Shown piece by piece: positions 30,922-43,820 of a stretch of DNA of 64,000 bases. Under the pieces are notes generated by a model. It saw only the letters and a list, made by a program, of their open reading frames with translations, searched no databases and was not told the DNA's origin. Source of the DNA: Euphorbia lathyris (Eukaryota; Streptophyta; Magnoliopsida; Malpighiales; Euphorbiaceae); NCBI RefSeq assembly GCF_963576675.1, contig NC_088918.1, forward strand, positions 35,559,501-35,623,500, written 5' to 3'. The first letter of the stretch is position 1; each line of letters starts with the position of its first letter. A program made the position numbers and the translations under genes.

Positions 30922-33801
30922 ATGGCTTCCGGCAAAGACAAAACCCCTAAAACTCAAACCTCAAACAAACCCACTCAGGCTGACCACGCGGGTCCTTCGA
31001 CGCAAATAGAAAGGAAAATGATCAAAGTACACAAAAAGGTCAACAATCTGGAGGTTCTGAAATGAAGATGGTTCTCTCCAGGATTCGTCACCTCTGAGAA
31101 GCCCTTTTGTGACTGGATCGAGAAGAACAAGTGGACTGGTCTCTTCTCTCTCTCGGGAATAACCTACCCTAGGTTAGTACAGGAATTCTACTCAAATCTA
31201 TATGTTGATGAAGATGACTCTGATTATTTGGAGACCACGGTTAAAGGTCAGAAAATCATTGCCACCCCTGCATATCTAGCCACCTTACTAGATTTACCAG
31301 ACGAAGGAATTGAGTTTAGAACAACAAAGGAGAAAGTGCCAAAAGACACGGCTGAGAAGCTCAAGGGGTTCTGTAAACCCAAGGATCATAAGGGTGAAAT
31401 ACCCAGCACCTGTATGGGTAAAGAACAAAAGATTGTCCACTACATGCTGACCAACTTTATCTTCCCCAAACTTAGCTCAGCTTCATCCGCCTCCAACTTC
31501 GAGCAGTGCTTCATCTGGCACATGCTGACCTACACTCCACTCAACCTTCCCGTCATCCTAGTTGGAGCTCTTCAACGAGGTGGTAAGAAACTCCGCTTAG
31601 GATCTCTAATCACAAAAATTCTCGAAGACAAGCAGATCGAGATGAAAAATGAAACAAGTAGCTTGGGGAGTGAAATCACTGGAGTTCTGCTGGATGGACT
31701 GTTATACAATCAACCCTTGAAAGGATATGAAGGAGCTGGAGATGCTGAGGAAGATGAAGAAGCTGAGCAACCAGATGCTGAGCTTGAACATGAACCTGAA
31801 AAAGAAGTGGAGACTCATACTGAGTCTCCTAAGATAGCTCAGCCTAAGCAGAAGAAGAAGAAGAGGAAGGCTCTTGAAACCTGCTCTAAAGACATCCATG
31901 CTGTCCCCAAAAAGGTGAGACTTGTGTCTCAGGAAAAAGCTAAAGCTGACAAGGCTAAAGAGCAAGCTGAGTTAGCAGAGAAGAGAAAAAGGCAAGAAGA
32001 GCCTCAGGACGAAGAGGAAACCCCTGAATCCCCTTTGATGAAAAGGAAGAAGGTTAACACCTTACAAATAGTTGAAACTGCACCACTCGATGAGGCTATC
32101 TCTACAGGTTATGGAACTAACCTAGATGAAGCAGCTGAGAAAGGAACTGAGCAACAAGCTGTAGATGAAACTCATATTGAGGAAGAAGTTAATACTGAGC
32201 AGGAAGAACATACCAATGTTGAGAAATCTCAGGATGATGCTGAGCAGGGAAAAAGAGAAAGTAATGATGTTGAGGGTCATATTGAGCAACTTGTAGAAGA
32301 GGAGACAGTTGCTACTGAGTCCAGCGACGAAATTCAAGCTGACCCTTCATCCCCAAAAGCTCCGACACGACGAAGACTTAAGAAGAAGGCGCAAAAGCAA
32401 ATTGATCTTATGGACGACTTTCCTATTGATGAGCTTGAAACCGATCTCTCCACAATCCAGTTCCAGTACTTCTCGAATGAGACTGAGTCACCACCAGAAA
32501 ATCCTGTAGAAAAACAAGCCTCTGTTACTCAGGATGAGGAACAAGCCAAAAACCCTGAAGATCCAATCCAAGCTGCTCCAGGTGGCACACCTCCTGTTTC
32601 AACTTCACCTCTCCAAGCTGAGCATATTAACTTGTCTAATCAAACTCCACCTTTAACCCAACATATTGATGACTCAGCTCCAGAAATCCATCAAAGTCCA
32701 GTTACCAATCAAGGTACTCAATCTGGCAAAGAACCACCTCCTCCACCACCATTAAGCTCAATACCAGCCTCTGAGCCTAATGCTGATCAATTTGCATACT
32801 TGAATGCTACTGAGTCAGGACGCCGTGTCATTGCTTCTGCTCAGTCCTTGCTTCAAGATTTAACCACTCCTCAAGCTGATGCACACCAATCCACTCAAGC
32901 TGAGTCCTCTCAACTATCAGGTATTACTCAGCTTCTAAATGAACTCCGAGGCCTTAAGGATCTGGTCAGTGTTATTACTGCGGTTCAAACTCAACAACCA
33001 AATCAAGGCCATATAGCCAAACTGACTGAAATGATGCTGACAATGGCAACCCATATGAATTCGCTTGAAGGCAAAATTCATCAACTGTCAGAAGTCAATC
33101 CAGGGTATGCCACTTCCACTGAGCTTCAAAGCTATTTTGCTAAGCTATCAGCGGAACTGACCACCTCTAGCACAACTGTTAATCCTGAGTCTGCTACCTC
33201 TGCTGAGTTGCAAGACTGCTTTACCAAGCTAAATGCTGAGCTGACCAGTACACGTGACTTAGTATCCTCCTCTTCTCAGTGTACTATTGACCAACTAAGT
33301 GAAGCTGTCAGACTCCTCAACATAGACAGAGCACAGATGGATGTTGATCCAGTCTCCAACAGTGAACTCATGAGCTTTTCACAAGTTATAATGAAGGCAA
33401 TGCGCATCAACAATGCCCAGCGGATGTTTTATGATTCTGCCTTGCTCAAAATGTACCATCAATCGTTTGGTCAGCTCACCGCCTCGCTCACCTGGCTCAG
33501 CAAATCCCATGAATGCCTCCTTAGCATGATCAGCAGCTCCCTTCGGGTTCCTAGGCATGTCCAGGACGATAGTGTACCAGTAATTGATGGCTTGGGTGAA
33601 AGCACTAAGAAGCTTCAGCGCTACTCCCATTATCTCTCATCTGCAGCTCGAAATGAAACCTTCCTCTACAAACCCGATGATGGCAAAACGGGGGAGATAA
33701 GTCAAAAAGGAACTCAGTCTGTAGGTAATGCTTCAGGGAATAAAGAGAAAGGCAAAGGAATTGCTCAAGATGATCACTCGGCTCAGAAAAAGAAGAAGTA
33801 G
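30922..33801 (+). pseudogene. SIRE C ORF3 (envelope-like position), one nonsense codon
   Basis: The ATG at 30922 gives a 959-codon frame with TGA at 31063-31065, where B has a Cys codon (KCRWFSPGF). The N-terminal third is conserved (FVTSEKPFCDWI, YPRLVxEFYSN, TPAYLATLLDLPDEGIEF, FEQCFIWHMLTYTPLN, LRLGSLITKI). The middle is Glu/Lys/Gln-rich and disordered, with basic clusters (KKKKRKAL, LMKRKKVN) that look like nuclear localisation signals. The C-terminal part is Ser/Thr/Gln-rich, then helical, ending AQKKKK. I see no signal peptide and no convincing membrane helix, so an envelope function is not supported by the sequence. Function unknown. Confidence 0.8.
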
Positions 33802-34222
33802 AACTAGATATAGTCTAGTGAATGTTGTTTGTTTAGAACTTGCATAGAAACATTTATATGTTCTACCTTATTGGTTAGCTTTATCTTTTCTTAAAAAATC
33901 TATGGCAAGTACAATTTCCTCAAACTGGTCGATCAAATTGAACAAACAAATTAAGAAGTAAAGAATACTCAGTTATAATAACACCTAGGTAATAAACTGA
34001 GTAAAAACATACTTAAATGATCAGATCTTGAAAAATCCAACATTTAACTAAATCAGCATACACAAGTGTCTTAAAACTAATCAAACATTGGAAAGTTTAG
34101 AATTAAGTTAAGACAACATATGCACCCCTTAAGGGGGAGTCATTTCAAAAATATCAATCATGGGGTAACTTATAACTGAGTTCCGTAATTACGTATTTTG
34201 CCAACATCAAAATGGGGGAGTT
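33802..34222 (+). other. SIRE C 3' untranslated region and polypurine tract
   Basis: Non-coding, ending in AAAATGGGGGAGTT (34209-34222), the polypurine tract directly before the 3' LTR. The same arrangement is found in E (62402-62415) and, inverted, in A and B. Confidence 0.85.
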
Positions 34223-35622
34223 TGTTGAAACACCTTTCCACAAGATTTTGATTTGACAAAATCATCCATGATTAAGAGGCAATTAAATTTAAATGCTTTG
34301 ATTTAATTGTACTAATATGTTTGTTCAACATTGAGTGCAAGAATATATATATAAAGTAAAGACAGGACAAAAGTCAGCACAAGCAAAGCTGAGCAAAACA
34401 GAAACTCAATGTAAGCGGAGTGGAGTAGAACTCAGAAGCAAAACGAAGCTGACTAAAGTTAAAGATTTCTTCAGAAGCGGTTAAACAGAACGGAGCTAAC
34501 CAAGAAGGAACTCAGCTCAGAAGTTGAACATCCAAAGATAAAGTTGAGTGACAGTCAGGACAGCATGAAGGATCCGTTCACTAAAGGACAAAGTCTGCCA
34601 ATCTTCTGCACTAATAATTGGAACCTTGAAGACACACAAAAGACTAATTCCAAGAGACATGGGTCATTGGATTATTGGTAAAAGACAACTGGCACAAAAA
34701 GACAAGCCAAACGCAAGAAGACAAACCTGACGCCTGAAGAAAACAGAGAAAGGGAATGGCGGAACAGTCTGAAGCTGACCAGAAATTGTTCCCCAAAAGA
34801 GCCGTTTTGGTGTTAACGGTAACAACAATTCAAAGGATCCAAATCTGCAATTTCCTTTTATAAAAGGACAATGAAGAACCTTGGATCATCACTGAAGCAT
34901 CAAGAGAAAAATACAAAGAGAGAAAATCTTGAAAGCACTCAAATACAAAAAGATCTTACACCAATTTTTCTATTCTCTGTGTAAATGCTAGATTGATTGT
35001 TGTGTAATCATCTAAAGTGTTCTTTAGTATAAAAAGAACAAGTTTCGTGATCAATAGGAATATTGAGAGTGTTAAGCTGAGTGCCTGGTTGTAAGCATTC
35101 AGTGGTAGAGAAATCTAGGTGCTGGGTTGTAGCACTTAGTAGGAGTTGAGTAGACGAATAGAGGAAGGTACTCTTGCATATTCAACTGCCGTGTAATTGG
35201 TTTGTGCTCTACCGTTAAAGAGCTCAGTATTGGATTCAAAAAGCCCGAAGGACTCTGGGGACTGGACGTAGGCAGAGAGGCCGAACCAGGATAAGTGATA
35301 CTGAGTAATCTCTGAACTCTCTCTTATATTGTATGTGTTGTTTGCTATATTTACTCAGCATATAAATTGCCTAAGCTGACCTTGAGTAAATAAGTGGTGC
35401 TGAGTTAGAAGCTGACCTCCAAGAGTGTCAATTCTTAACTCACAAGAAAACAACTTTAGTCAACATCTGACTAAAGCTGTCTTGAAATATATCTCACCAA
35501 GCTGACCAAAAGCTGAGTTAATAAACTCTCAAAATAACTTCCAGTCAGCTTAATTAAAACGCGAAAAAGTTATATTAGTTCCTAACCCCCCCCCCCTTGG
35601 AACTAATTACCAGGGACCAACA
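34223..35622 (+). repeat. SIRE C 3' LTR (1400 bp)
   Basis: Same boundaries as the 5' LTR (TGTTGAAACA ... ACCAACA), followed by the GTTTT target duplication at 35623-35627 and the rest of LTR B. Confidence 0.93.
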
Positions 35623-35627
35623 GTTTT

Positions 35628-36163
35628 GTCTTCTTGCATCAGACTTGTCTTTTTGTGCCAGTTGTCTTTTACCAATAATCCATAGACCCATGTTTCTTGG
35701 AATTAGTCTTCTGTGTATTTTCGAGGCTTCAATTATTGGTGCAGAAGATTGGCAGACTTTGTCCTTTAGTAAACGGATCCTTCATGCTGTCCTGACTGTC
35801 ACTCAGCTTCATTCGTTATCTTCGAATGTTCAACTTCCATGCTGAGTTCCTTCTTAGTCAGCTTCGTTATGTTTGTATAATTCTGAAGGAGTCTTCTAAT
35901 TTAGTCAGCTTCGTTCTGGCAACTTTGAAGGAAGCTTTTGATGCTGAGTTCTACTTCACTCAGCTTCTATTCTTTCATGCTGAGTTCCGTTCCACTCAGC
36001 TTTGGCTTATGCTTACTTTTGACCTGTTTAACTTTATATATATTTTTGCACTCAATATTGAACAAACACATTAGTACAATTAAATCAAAGCATTTAAATT
36101 TAATTGCCTCTTAATCATGGATGATTTTGTCAAATCAAAATCTTGTGGAAAGGTGTTTCAACA
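35628..36163 (-). mobile_element. SIRE element B: 3' LTR, right part
   Basis: It continues LTR B after the SIRE C insertion (GTCTTCTTGCATCAGAC follows the GTTTT copy, as in uninterrupted LTR A). It ends TGTTTCAACA at 36163. The minus-strand polypurine tract (complement of AACTCCCCCATTTTG) follows at once. Confidence 0.88.
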
Positions 36164-36613
36164 AACTCCCCCATTTTGATGTTGGCAAAATACATAATTA
36201 TGGAACTCAGTTATAAGTTACCCTATGATTGATATATTTTTGAAATGACTCCCCCGTAAGGGTTGCACATATTGTCTTAACTTAATTCTAAACCTTCCAA
36301 GATTTAATTGAATTATCCTTAAGACATTTGTGTATACTGACTTAATTTAATGTTAGATTTTTCAAGATCTGAGCTAATTTGATTTAAGTCAGTTTTCAAA
36401 AATATTAGAAGTATGTTGCTACTCAGTTTATTGCATAAGTATTTTAGTGTTAATGTATACTGAGTATGTTTTACTTCTTAATTTGTTTGTTCAATTTTAT
36501 CGACCAGATTGAGGAAATAGTACTTGACATAGATTAAACAAAAAGATAAAGCAAAAAAACATATATGAAAGTTTCTATGCAAGTTCTAAACATTTACTAG
36601 ACTATATCTAGTT
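36164..36613 (-). other. SIRE B 3' untranslated region
   Basis: Non-coding minus-strand sequence collinear with 33802-34222 of SIRE C. It includes the CGACCAGATTGAGGAAATAG site at which the sister element A is interrupted at 23018. Confidence 0.75.
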
Positions 36614-39521
36614 CTACTTCTTCTGAGCTTGGTGGTCAGCTTGAGCTATTCCTTTGCCTTTGTCTTTACTTCCTGAGGCATTACCTGGTTTTGCCATCAT
36701 CGGGTTTATAAATGAATGTGTCGGTGCGAGCATGAGAGGAGAGGTGAGTTGAATAACGCTGGAGCCTCCTAGTACTTTCGCGCAAGCCATCAATTATAGG
36801 AACACTGTCATCTTGGACATGGCGAGGAACCCGAAGAGAACTGCTAATCATGTTGAGCAGGCATTCATGAGATTTGCTAAGCCAGGTGAGCGAGCTGGTG
36901 AGCTGACCAAATGATTAGTGGTACATCTTGAGTAAGGCAGAGTCATAAAATATGCGCTGGGCATTGTTGATGCGCATTGCCTTCATAATCGCCTGGGAAA
37001 AGCTCAAGAGTTCACTGTTGGAAACTGGATCAACATCCATCTGTACTTTGTTGATGTTGAGTAGGCTGACTGCTTCACTCAGTTGGTCAATTGTACACTG
37101 AGAGGAGGAGGATACTAAGTCACGCGTACTGGTCAGCTCAGCATTAAGCTTGGTAAAGCATTCTTGAAGTTCAGTAGAGGTGGCAAACTCAGCATTGCCA
37201 GGTGCGCTTGATTTGGTCAGTTCCGTAGTTAACTTAGCAAAATATCCTTGAAGTTCAGCGGAAGTGGCATACCCTGGATTAACTTCTGATGGTTGTTGGA
37301 TTTTGCCTTCAAGCGAGTTCAGATGGTTCACCATTGTGAGAACCAATTCAGTCAACTTTGTGATTTGGTCTTGCCTTGGTTGCTGAGTTTGAATGGTGGT
37401 CATAACACTTACTAGATCCTTGAGTCCTCTTAGTTCATTGAGAAGCTGAGTGATTCCAGGCAGTTGAGAGGACTCAGTATCAGAAGATCTAGCAGCATCA
37501 GCTTGAGGAGGGTTCAATTCTTGAAGCAAGGACTGAGCAGAAGCAATGATACGACGGCCTGACTCAGTGGCATTCAAGTAGGTGAATTGAGCCGCATTTG
37601 ACTCAGAGGCTGGAATTGAGCTTGATGGTGGAGGAGTTGGCTCTTTGCCAGATTGATCACCTTGATTGGTGACTGGACTTTGATGCGGAGTATCTTCAGG
37701 GGCTGAGTTGTCAATATGCTGAGTTGGAGGTGGAGTTTGATTAGTCATGTTGACCTGCTCATTCTGAGTGGATGAAGTTGAAGCAGGATTTGGTCCATCT
37801 TGAGCAGTTTTTGGATTCTCCGGAGTCTTGGCTTGTTCCTCAATATGAGTAACAGAGGCTTGGTTTTGCACAGGATCCGTTGGAGGAGACTCAAGCTCAG
37901 CATCATGAGAGAAATATTTGAACTGAATTTTGGACATTTCAGCATCAATATCTTGAGGAGGAGAGTCTGCAAGAAGATCAATAACTTGAGTTTTATGGGC
38001 TTTCTTCTTAAGCCGCTTGAACTTTGTTTCTTTGGCAGGAGATGGGTCAGCTTGAATGTTCTCCTCATCAGTATCAACTGTCTCTTCTACCATAGTTGGA
38101 TCCTCATGTTGCTCATCATGATCCTCAACAGCAACAGTTTCTTCTTCCTCAACTCTTTGCTCAGCATTACCCTGAGGTTGCTCAACATCAGCAGGTTCTT
38201 CCTGCTCAGTATGGACGTCTTCCTCAACATGAGTTTCTTTGTCAGCTTCCCTTTCTACTTCAACATTTGTTTTCTTAGCTTGTTGCTCAGTTTCTTTCTC
38301 AACTTCCTTTTCTAGGTCAGTTCCATGACCTTTGGACGATACAACCCAATCTAGGGGATCAGCTTCAACTGTCTTTAAGGAATTAACCTTCTTCCTTTTC
38401 ATCAAGGGGGATTCTGGAGTTCCCTCTCCTTCATCCTCAGGCTCTTCTGGCCTCTTTCTCTTCTCTGCCGACTCAGCTTTCTCCTTAGCCTTGTCAGCTT
38501 TGACCTTTTCTTGAGACACTAGTCTCACTTTATTTGGAACAGCATTGATGTCTTTGGAGCATGTGTCAATGGCCTTTCTCTTCTTCCTCTTCTTTTCCTT
38601 AGGTGACTCAGAAGGAGCCTTCACTTCTTTCTCAGGCTCATTTTCAGGCTCAATTTCTAGCTCAGCTTCATCATTTTCCTCAGCATCTACAACTTCTTCA
38701 TATCCTTTCAACGGTTGATTGTACAATAGTCCAACCAGTAGAGCTGCTGTGATCTCACTTCCCAAAGTGTCAGTTTCATTGATTGTCTCAATTTGTTTGT
38801 CCTCAATGATCTTAGTGATCAGAGAACCCAGCCTGAGCTTCTTTCCACTACGTTGAAAAGCCCCAACCAGAAAGACGGGCATGTTGAGTGGAGTGTAGGT
38901 CAACATGTGCCATATGAAGCACTGTTCAAAATTGGAGGCAGATGAGGCTGAGTTGAGTTTGGGGATGATGAAGTTGGTCAGCATGTAGTGAGTCATCTTC
39001 TGTTCTTGCCCCATACACGTGCTGGGTATTTCTCCCTTGTGATCTTTGGGTTTGCAGAACCCCTTGATCTTGTCAAGCTTTTCTTTAGGTACCTTCTCTT
39101 TTGTTGTCCTGAATTCTATTCCTTCGTCTGGTAACTCAAGCAAAGTAGCTAGATAGGCAGGGGTTATGGTGATTTTCCGACCTTTGACTGTAGTTTCCAA
39201 ATAGTCAGCATCTTCTTCATCAACAAACATGTTGGAATAGAACTCTCTGACCAGTCTAGGGTATGTTTTTCCGGCGAGTGAGAAGAGACCGGTCCATTTG
39301 TTCTTCTCGATCCAGTCGCAGAATGGCTTCTCAGAAGTGACGAATCCTGGAGAAAACCATCTGCACTTCAGAACCTCCAAATTGTTGACCTTTTTATGGA
39401 CCTTGATCATATTCCTTTCTATTTGCTTTGAAGGACCAGCGGGGTCAGCTTGAGTGGGTTTGCTAGAGGTTTGGCCAGGCTGAGTGGTGAAGTTAGGGAT
39501 TTCATTTTTGCCGGAAGCCAT
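36614..39521 (-). pseudogene. SIRE B ORF3 (envelope-like position)
   Basis: The ATG at 39521 (minus) gives 868 open codons to TAA at 36915-36917. C has a Gln codon at that point and reads on for about 110 codons. Homologous text continues in frame after the stop (SFGQLTSSLTWLSK ... YKPDDGKT). A deletion of about 35-40 bases near 36690 then destroys the frame before the AQKKK end. The conserved N-terminal third is intact (KCRWFSPGF, YPRLVREFYSN, ITPAYLATLLELPDEG, GSLITKIIEDKQIE). The acidic/basic middle and helical C-terminal part are as in C. No signal peptide or membrane helix is evident. The upstream flank lacks the TATA-like sequence of C and E. Confidence 0.8.
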
Positions 39522-40015
39522 TGTTGCAGATGAAGGTTTTGAGGTTTAGGGAGAGAAAAGGATTCGATTTCAGAAGATCGTAAGCATAAATGAACTAGCC
39601 GTTTTCATCTTGGGACTTTAATCGACAAAGATTCTGCCATTTATGACAGGTTCGGCGCATGGGTATTCATTATTACTTGCGTTTTTCTAGGTATGATTTG
39701 TTACACGTGTCATTGTTAATCGGTGCAAGTGGGCATTTACTCAGTTTGCCAGAATATGAGTCGTTTATGATACTGAGTATTTAATTCTACGTGGATGGAT
39801 TTCCTATCTCTTAGTAACTCAACATACGTTAATTACACAGCATGTGCATCTACTCAGCATAGGGTGATTACTCAATATGTCTATCTACTCAGCACAGTGT
39901 ATTTACTCAACATTTATATCTACTCAGTATAGACTATTAAGCTCAATGTGCAGTAGTTACTAGATTGATATCAGTCAGCATGACAATCACTCAACATTTA
40001 TTCAAATATTTAGAA
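39522..40015 (-). other. SIRE B spacer between pol and ORF3
   Basis: On the minus strand this is the shortened equivalent of 30314-30921. It repeats CTGAGT-type units and has no open frame. The stretch with the TATA-like box in C and E is missing here. Confidence 0.65.
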
Positions 40016-43000
40016 TTATTGAAGAGGATTAGACATACCGATAGCTTCCCTTAGTATGTTAAATTGCTCACGAGCCAAGGGCTTGGTGAAGATATCTGCA
40101 AGCTGTTCATTTGTTAGCACATAGGTCAGCTTGATCTCACCTTTTAGTACGTGATCTCTGATGAAGTGATGCCTTATGCTGACATGCTTCATCCTGCTGT
40201 GTTGGATAGGATTCTTGGATAGATCAATGGCACTTTTGTTGTCACATTTGATCTCTATTGTTTCAGTTCTTACTCCATAATTCTCAAGCTGTTGCTTTAT
40301 CCATAGGACTTGAGCTACACAGCTTCCAGCAGCAACATACTCAGCTTCAGTTATAGACAGAGCAACTGATGACTGTTTCTTGCTGAACCAAGATACTAGA
40401 CAGCTTCCAAGGAAATGGCATCCTTCTAAAGTAATCTTACGTTCTAGCTTATCCCGTCCATAGTCAGCATCAGTGTATCCTATGAGTGTGAAGTCATTTG
40501 AGGCTGGATACCACAAAACTGCATCAACTGAGCTTTGCAAATATCTAAAAATTCTTTTTACAGCAATTAAGTGAGATTCCCTTGGGTCAGCTTGATATCT
40601 TGCACAATAACATACCGAGTACTATATATCAGGTCTACTAGTAGTGAGATAAAGTAAGGAGCCTATCATACCTCGATAAAGTTTACTATCTATTGACTTA
40701 CTTTTCTCATCTTTGCATAGGACAGTATCAGTACCCATAGGGGTTGATATGGACTTACAATCTTCCATATCAAATTTCTTTATCATCTCCTTGGTGTACT
40801 TGGACTGACTAATGAAGATGCCATTCTTACCTTGCTTGATCTGAAGTCCAAGGAAGAAGCTGAGTTCTCCCATCATAGACATTTCGAACTCAGTCTGCAT
40901 CTGTTTGCTAAACTCTTGACACAAGGATTCATCAGTAGCACCAAATATTATGTCATCTACATAGATTTGTGCAAGTAGGGTATGTTTACCCTTTTTCTTA
41001 ATGAACAAGGTTGTGTCAGCTTTTCCTCTGACATAGTTCCTGGTCAGCAGGAAGTTGGTCAACCTTTCATACCAAGCTCTTGGAGCTTGCTTCAGGCCAT
41101 ATAAGGCCTTCTTGAGTTTATAAACGTGGTTTGGAAATTTTGGATCTTCAAAACCGGGAGGTTGATTAACATATACATCTTCGTTTATAAAACCATTAAG
41201 AAATGCACTTTTAACATCCATTTGATACAATTTAAAATTCATAAAACTAGCATATGCACACAATATATGTATAGCTTCTAACCTAGCAACTGGTGCAAAG
41301 GTTTCACCATAATCAATGCCCTCTTGCTGACTATAGCCTTGGGCTACAAGTCGAGCTTTGTTCCTGATTTCATTTCCATGCTCATCTAGTTTGTTTCTAA
41401 AAACCCACTTAGTTCCTATGGATTTTTGATTCCTAGGTTTAGGTACTAAATCCCATACCTCATTTCTCGTGAATTGGTCAAGCTCCTCTTGCATGGCATT
41501 GATCCAATACTCATCATGTTCAGCATCAGCAAAGTTCTTTGGTTCATGAACTGATACGAAAGCAACGTTGCTAAGGAACTTCCTAAGCTGATCTCTAGTC
41601 ATTACTTTATTATTTGCATCATCAAGAATGGACTTTTCTGAATGTCCTCTTGGAATTTTTATCTCCTTGGTTAATGTTGAGTTGTTTGGAACATGTGTTT
41701 CTACAATCTCTGCAGGAACAGATTGGTCAGCAAAGGTAATTTCAGTTTCGATTTTACCTTTGGTCAGTTCTTGTGCTGATGACTCAGCATGTCCATTCTG
41801 GTCAAGAGATGGTTAGTTCAGCTCATCCTCCATGGGTTGAGTTGTCTTACCTGCAGGGTCAGTTTCATCGAAATCTACATGGACTGACTCTTCTACAACT
41901 TGGGTTCTTTTATTATAAATTCTATATGCTTTGCTGTTTGTTGAGTACCCTAAAAAGATTGCTTCGTCAGCTTTGGCATCAAACTTTGCCAAATTATCCT
42001 TAGTATTGAGTATAAAGCATTTACACCCAAAGGCACGAAAGTATCCAATATTGGGCTTTCGTCCTTTCCAAAGTTCATAAGGAGTTTTCTTTAATATAGG
42101 TCTTACCAAGGCCCTATTCAATATGTAACATGCTGTATTGACAGCTTTTCCCCAAAAATACTTTGGAAGCCTATTTTCACTCAGCATTATCCTAGCAATT
42201 TCTACTATTGTCCTATTCTTCCTTTCAACAACTCCATTCTGTTGAGGAGTTCTAGGGGCAGAGAAATTGTGGTCAATACCATTAGTTTCACAGAATTCAT
42301 CAAACATTTGGTTTTTGAATTCTCCCCCATTATCACTTCTAATGTGGGCTACCCTTAGGTCTTTGTCATTTTCAAGCTTTTTGACTAATGTGGTAAACAT
42401 CTCAAATGTCTCATCTTTGCTACTCAGCAAGATGACCCAAGTATACCTAGAGAAATCATCCACAATGACTAAGGAAAATTTCTTACCTCCCATGCTGAGT
42501 GGATGGATAGGTCCGAAAAGATCCAAATGTAGTAATTCCAATGGTCTTTTGGTTGAGACAACCTTTTTTCTATGAAAAGACTTTTTGGTTTGTTTACCTT
42601 GTTGACAAGCATTACAAAGTTGATCTTTTTCGTACTTTAATTTGGGTAATCCCTCAACTAATTGCTTTCTAGCTAGTTTGACAAGGAGGTCCATGCTGAC
42701 ATGCCCAAGTCTCCTATGCCATAGCCAGGAGTTGTCCTCTTTAGACACTAAGCAAATACTTTTTGAAAATTGTTTTTCCAAACTCAACATGTAAACATTT
42801 TCTACACGAGGGGCTGTTAAAATCAAACCATTTGTTTTTCCCTCGAGTATTTGGCACTTAGTATCATCAAATATAACCTTCCTTCCACTCTTGCAAAGCC
42901 GAGCTACGCTTAGAAGATTATATTTGAGACCTTTAACTAAGGAGACTGACTCAATTTTAGGGTTACCTCCGATAGTTCCTGAGCCAACTATCTTGCCCTT

Positions 43001-43150
43001 CTTGTTGTCTCCAAAGCTTACACTACCTCCTCGTTTAAGCTCTAGTGTGATGAACTGAGTTTCATCACCTGTCATGTGTCTTGAGCATGCGCTGTCTATA
43101 TACCAAAGTTTTGATTTCTCCACGCATGTCAAGCTGACCTGCATTTTAAA
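40016..43150 (-). pseudogene. SIRE B Pol, two nonsense codons
   Basis: Minus strand, in the gag frame after the UAG at 43151-43153. Unlike C and E it has an ATG three codons after that stop (43144). Protease (DSACSRHMTGD), integrase zinc region (LWHRRLGHVS), D,D,E core ([21 protein letters not shown]), RT ([20 protein letters not shown]) and RNase H ([18 protein letters not shown]) are all present. The first premature stop is TAA at 41813-41815, in the variable linker between integrase and RT. The second is TAG at 40622-40624 just before the RNase H region, where C reads Gln. No frameshift was seen. Confidence 0.9.
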
Positions 43151-43820
43151 CTATTCGTTTTTAGGTACCCAATTCTTTTTGGGTCCTTTCTTGTTAGTGT
43201 AAACAGGTGCAAAGTCATATTTTAGCTTGTGACGACATACTTTTGTAGTATGGCCACTTTTACCACAAAAGCCACACTGAGTTACCCTTTGAGGGTGATG
43301 TTGAGTGTGGTCAGCATTGTTGTGCTGAGCATGCCAGCATACCTTGGTAGTATGACCTTTCTTACCACAGAAGCCACATTGGACAGTCTGTTTGTTATGC
43401 CAGCACACAGCTTTTGTGTGTCCTTTCTTCCCACAATAGCTACATTGAGTAAACTGTTTATGCTGACCAGTACCTGAGTACTCAGTATGTGGTTTATTCT
43501 TAGTTGAACCTTTTATTTGGTTCTGTAAGGTTGTGACATCCTTTCTAAGTTTCTTTGACTCAGTTTGAACCTCCGTGACAAACTTATGTAAGATTTGCAT
43601 GTTGGTATGTAAATCTGAGTTGTCCTGGAGGAGATATCGGAGGTCACTCAGCTTGACCTCCTCGATCTCGTCGGAGCGCCTGCTGAATGCCTTAATCTTT
43701 TTGTTACACTTCTTAGTTAGTGCATATAAGTCACTCAGGCCATTTACCATTTCGTTTCTAAGCAAAAGTAAGGATGTTACCTCATTGTTGTTTTCCTCCT
43801 GCTCAGAATCTCCAGAGAGG
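43151..43820 (-). pseudogene. SIRE B Gag, C-terminal part only
   Basis: Minus strand. Gag text begins at 43820 (SEQEENNNEVTSLLLL), where element D interrupts it. The N-terminal half must lie on the far side of D, outside the window. Three zinc knuckles are seen (CSYCGKKGHTKAVC, CGFCGKKGHTTKVC, CGFCGKSGHTTKVC), all with complete C-C-H-C ligands. The frame ends in UAG at 43151-43153. Confidence 0.88.

Larger units (their letters stand above)
23929..35622 (+). mobile_element. SIRE/Maximus-type copia element C, full length (11,694 bp)
   Basis: The element is bounded by TGTTGAAACA and ACCAACA with a 5-bp target duplication GTTTT (23924-23928 and 35623-35627), inside LTR B. Order: 5' LTR 23929-25326, PBS 25329-25340, gag 25389-27182, pol 27183-30313, ORF3 30922-33801, PPT 34209-34222, 3' LTR 34223-35622. 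The LTRs differ at roughly 14 of 1400 sites by my count. Three inactivating changes are visible: a gag stop (26112), an integrase-region frameshift (near 27703) and an ORF3 stop (31063). Confidence 0.95.
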
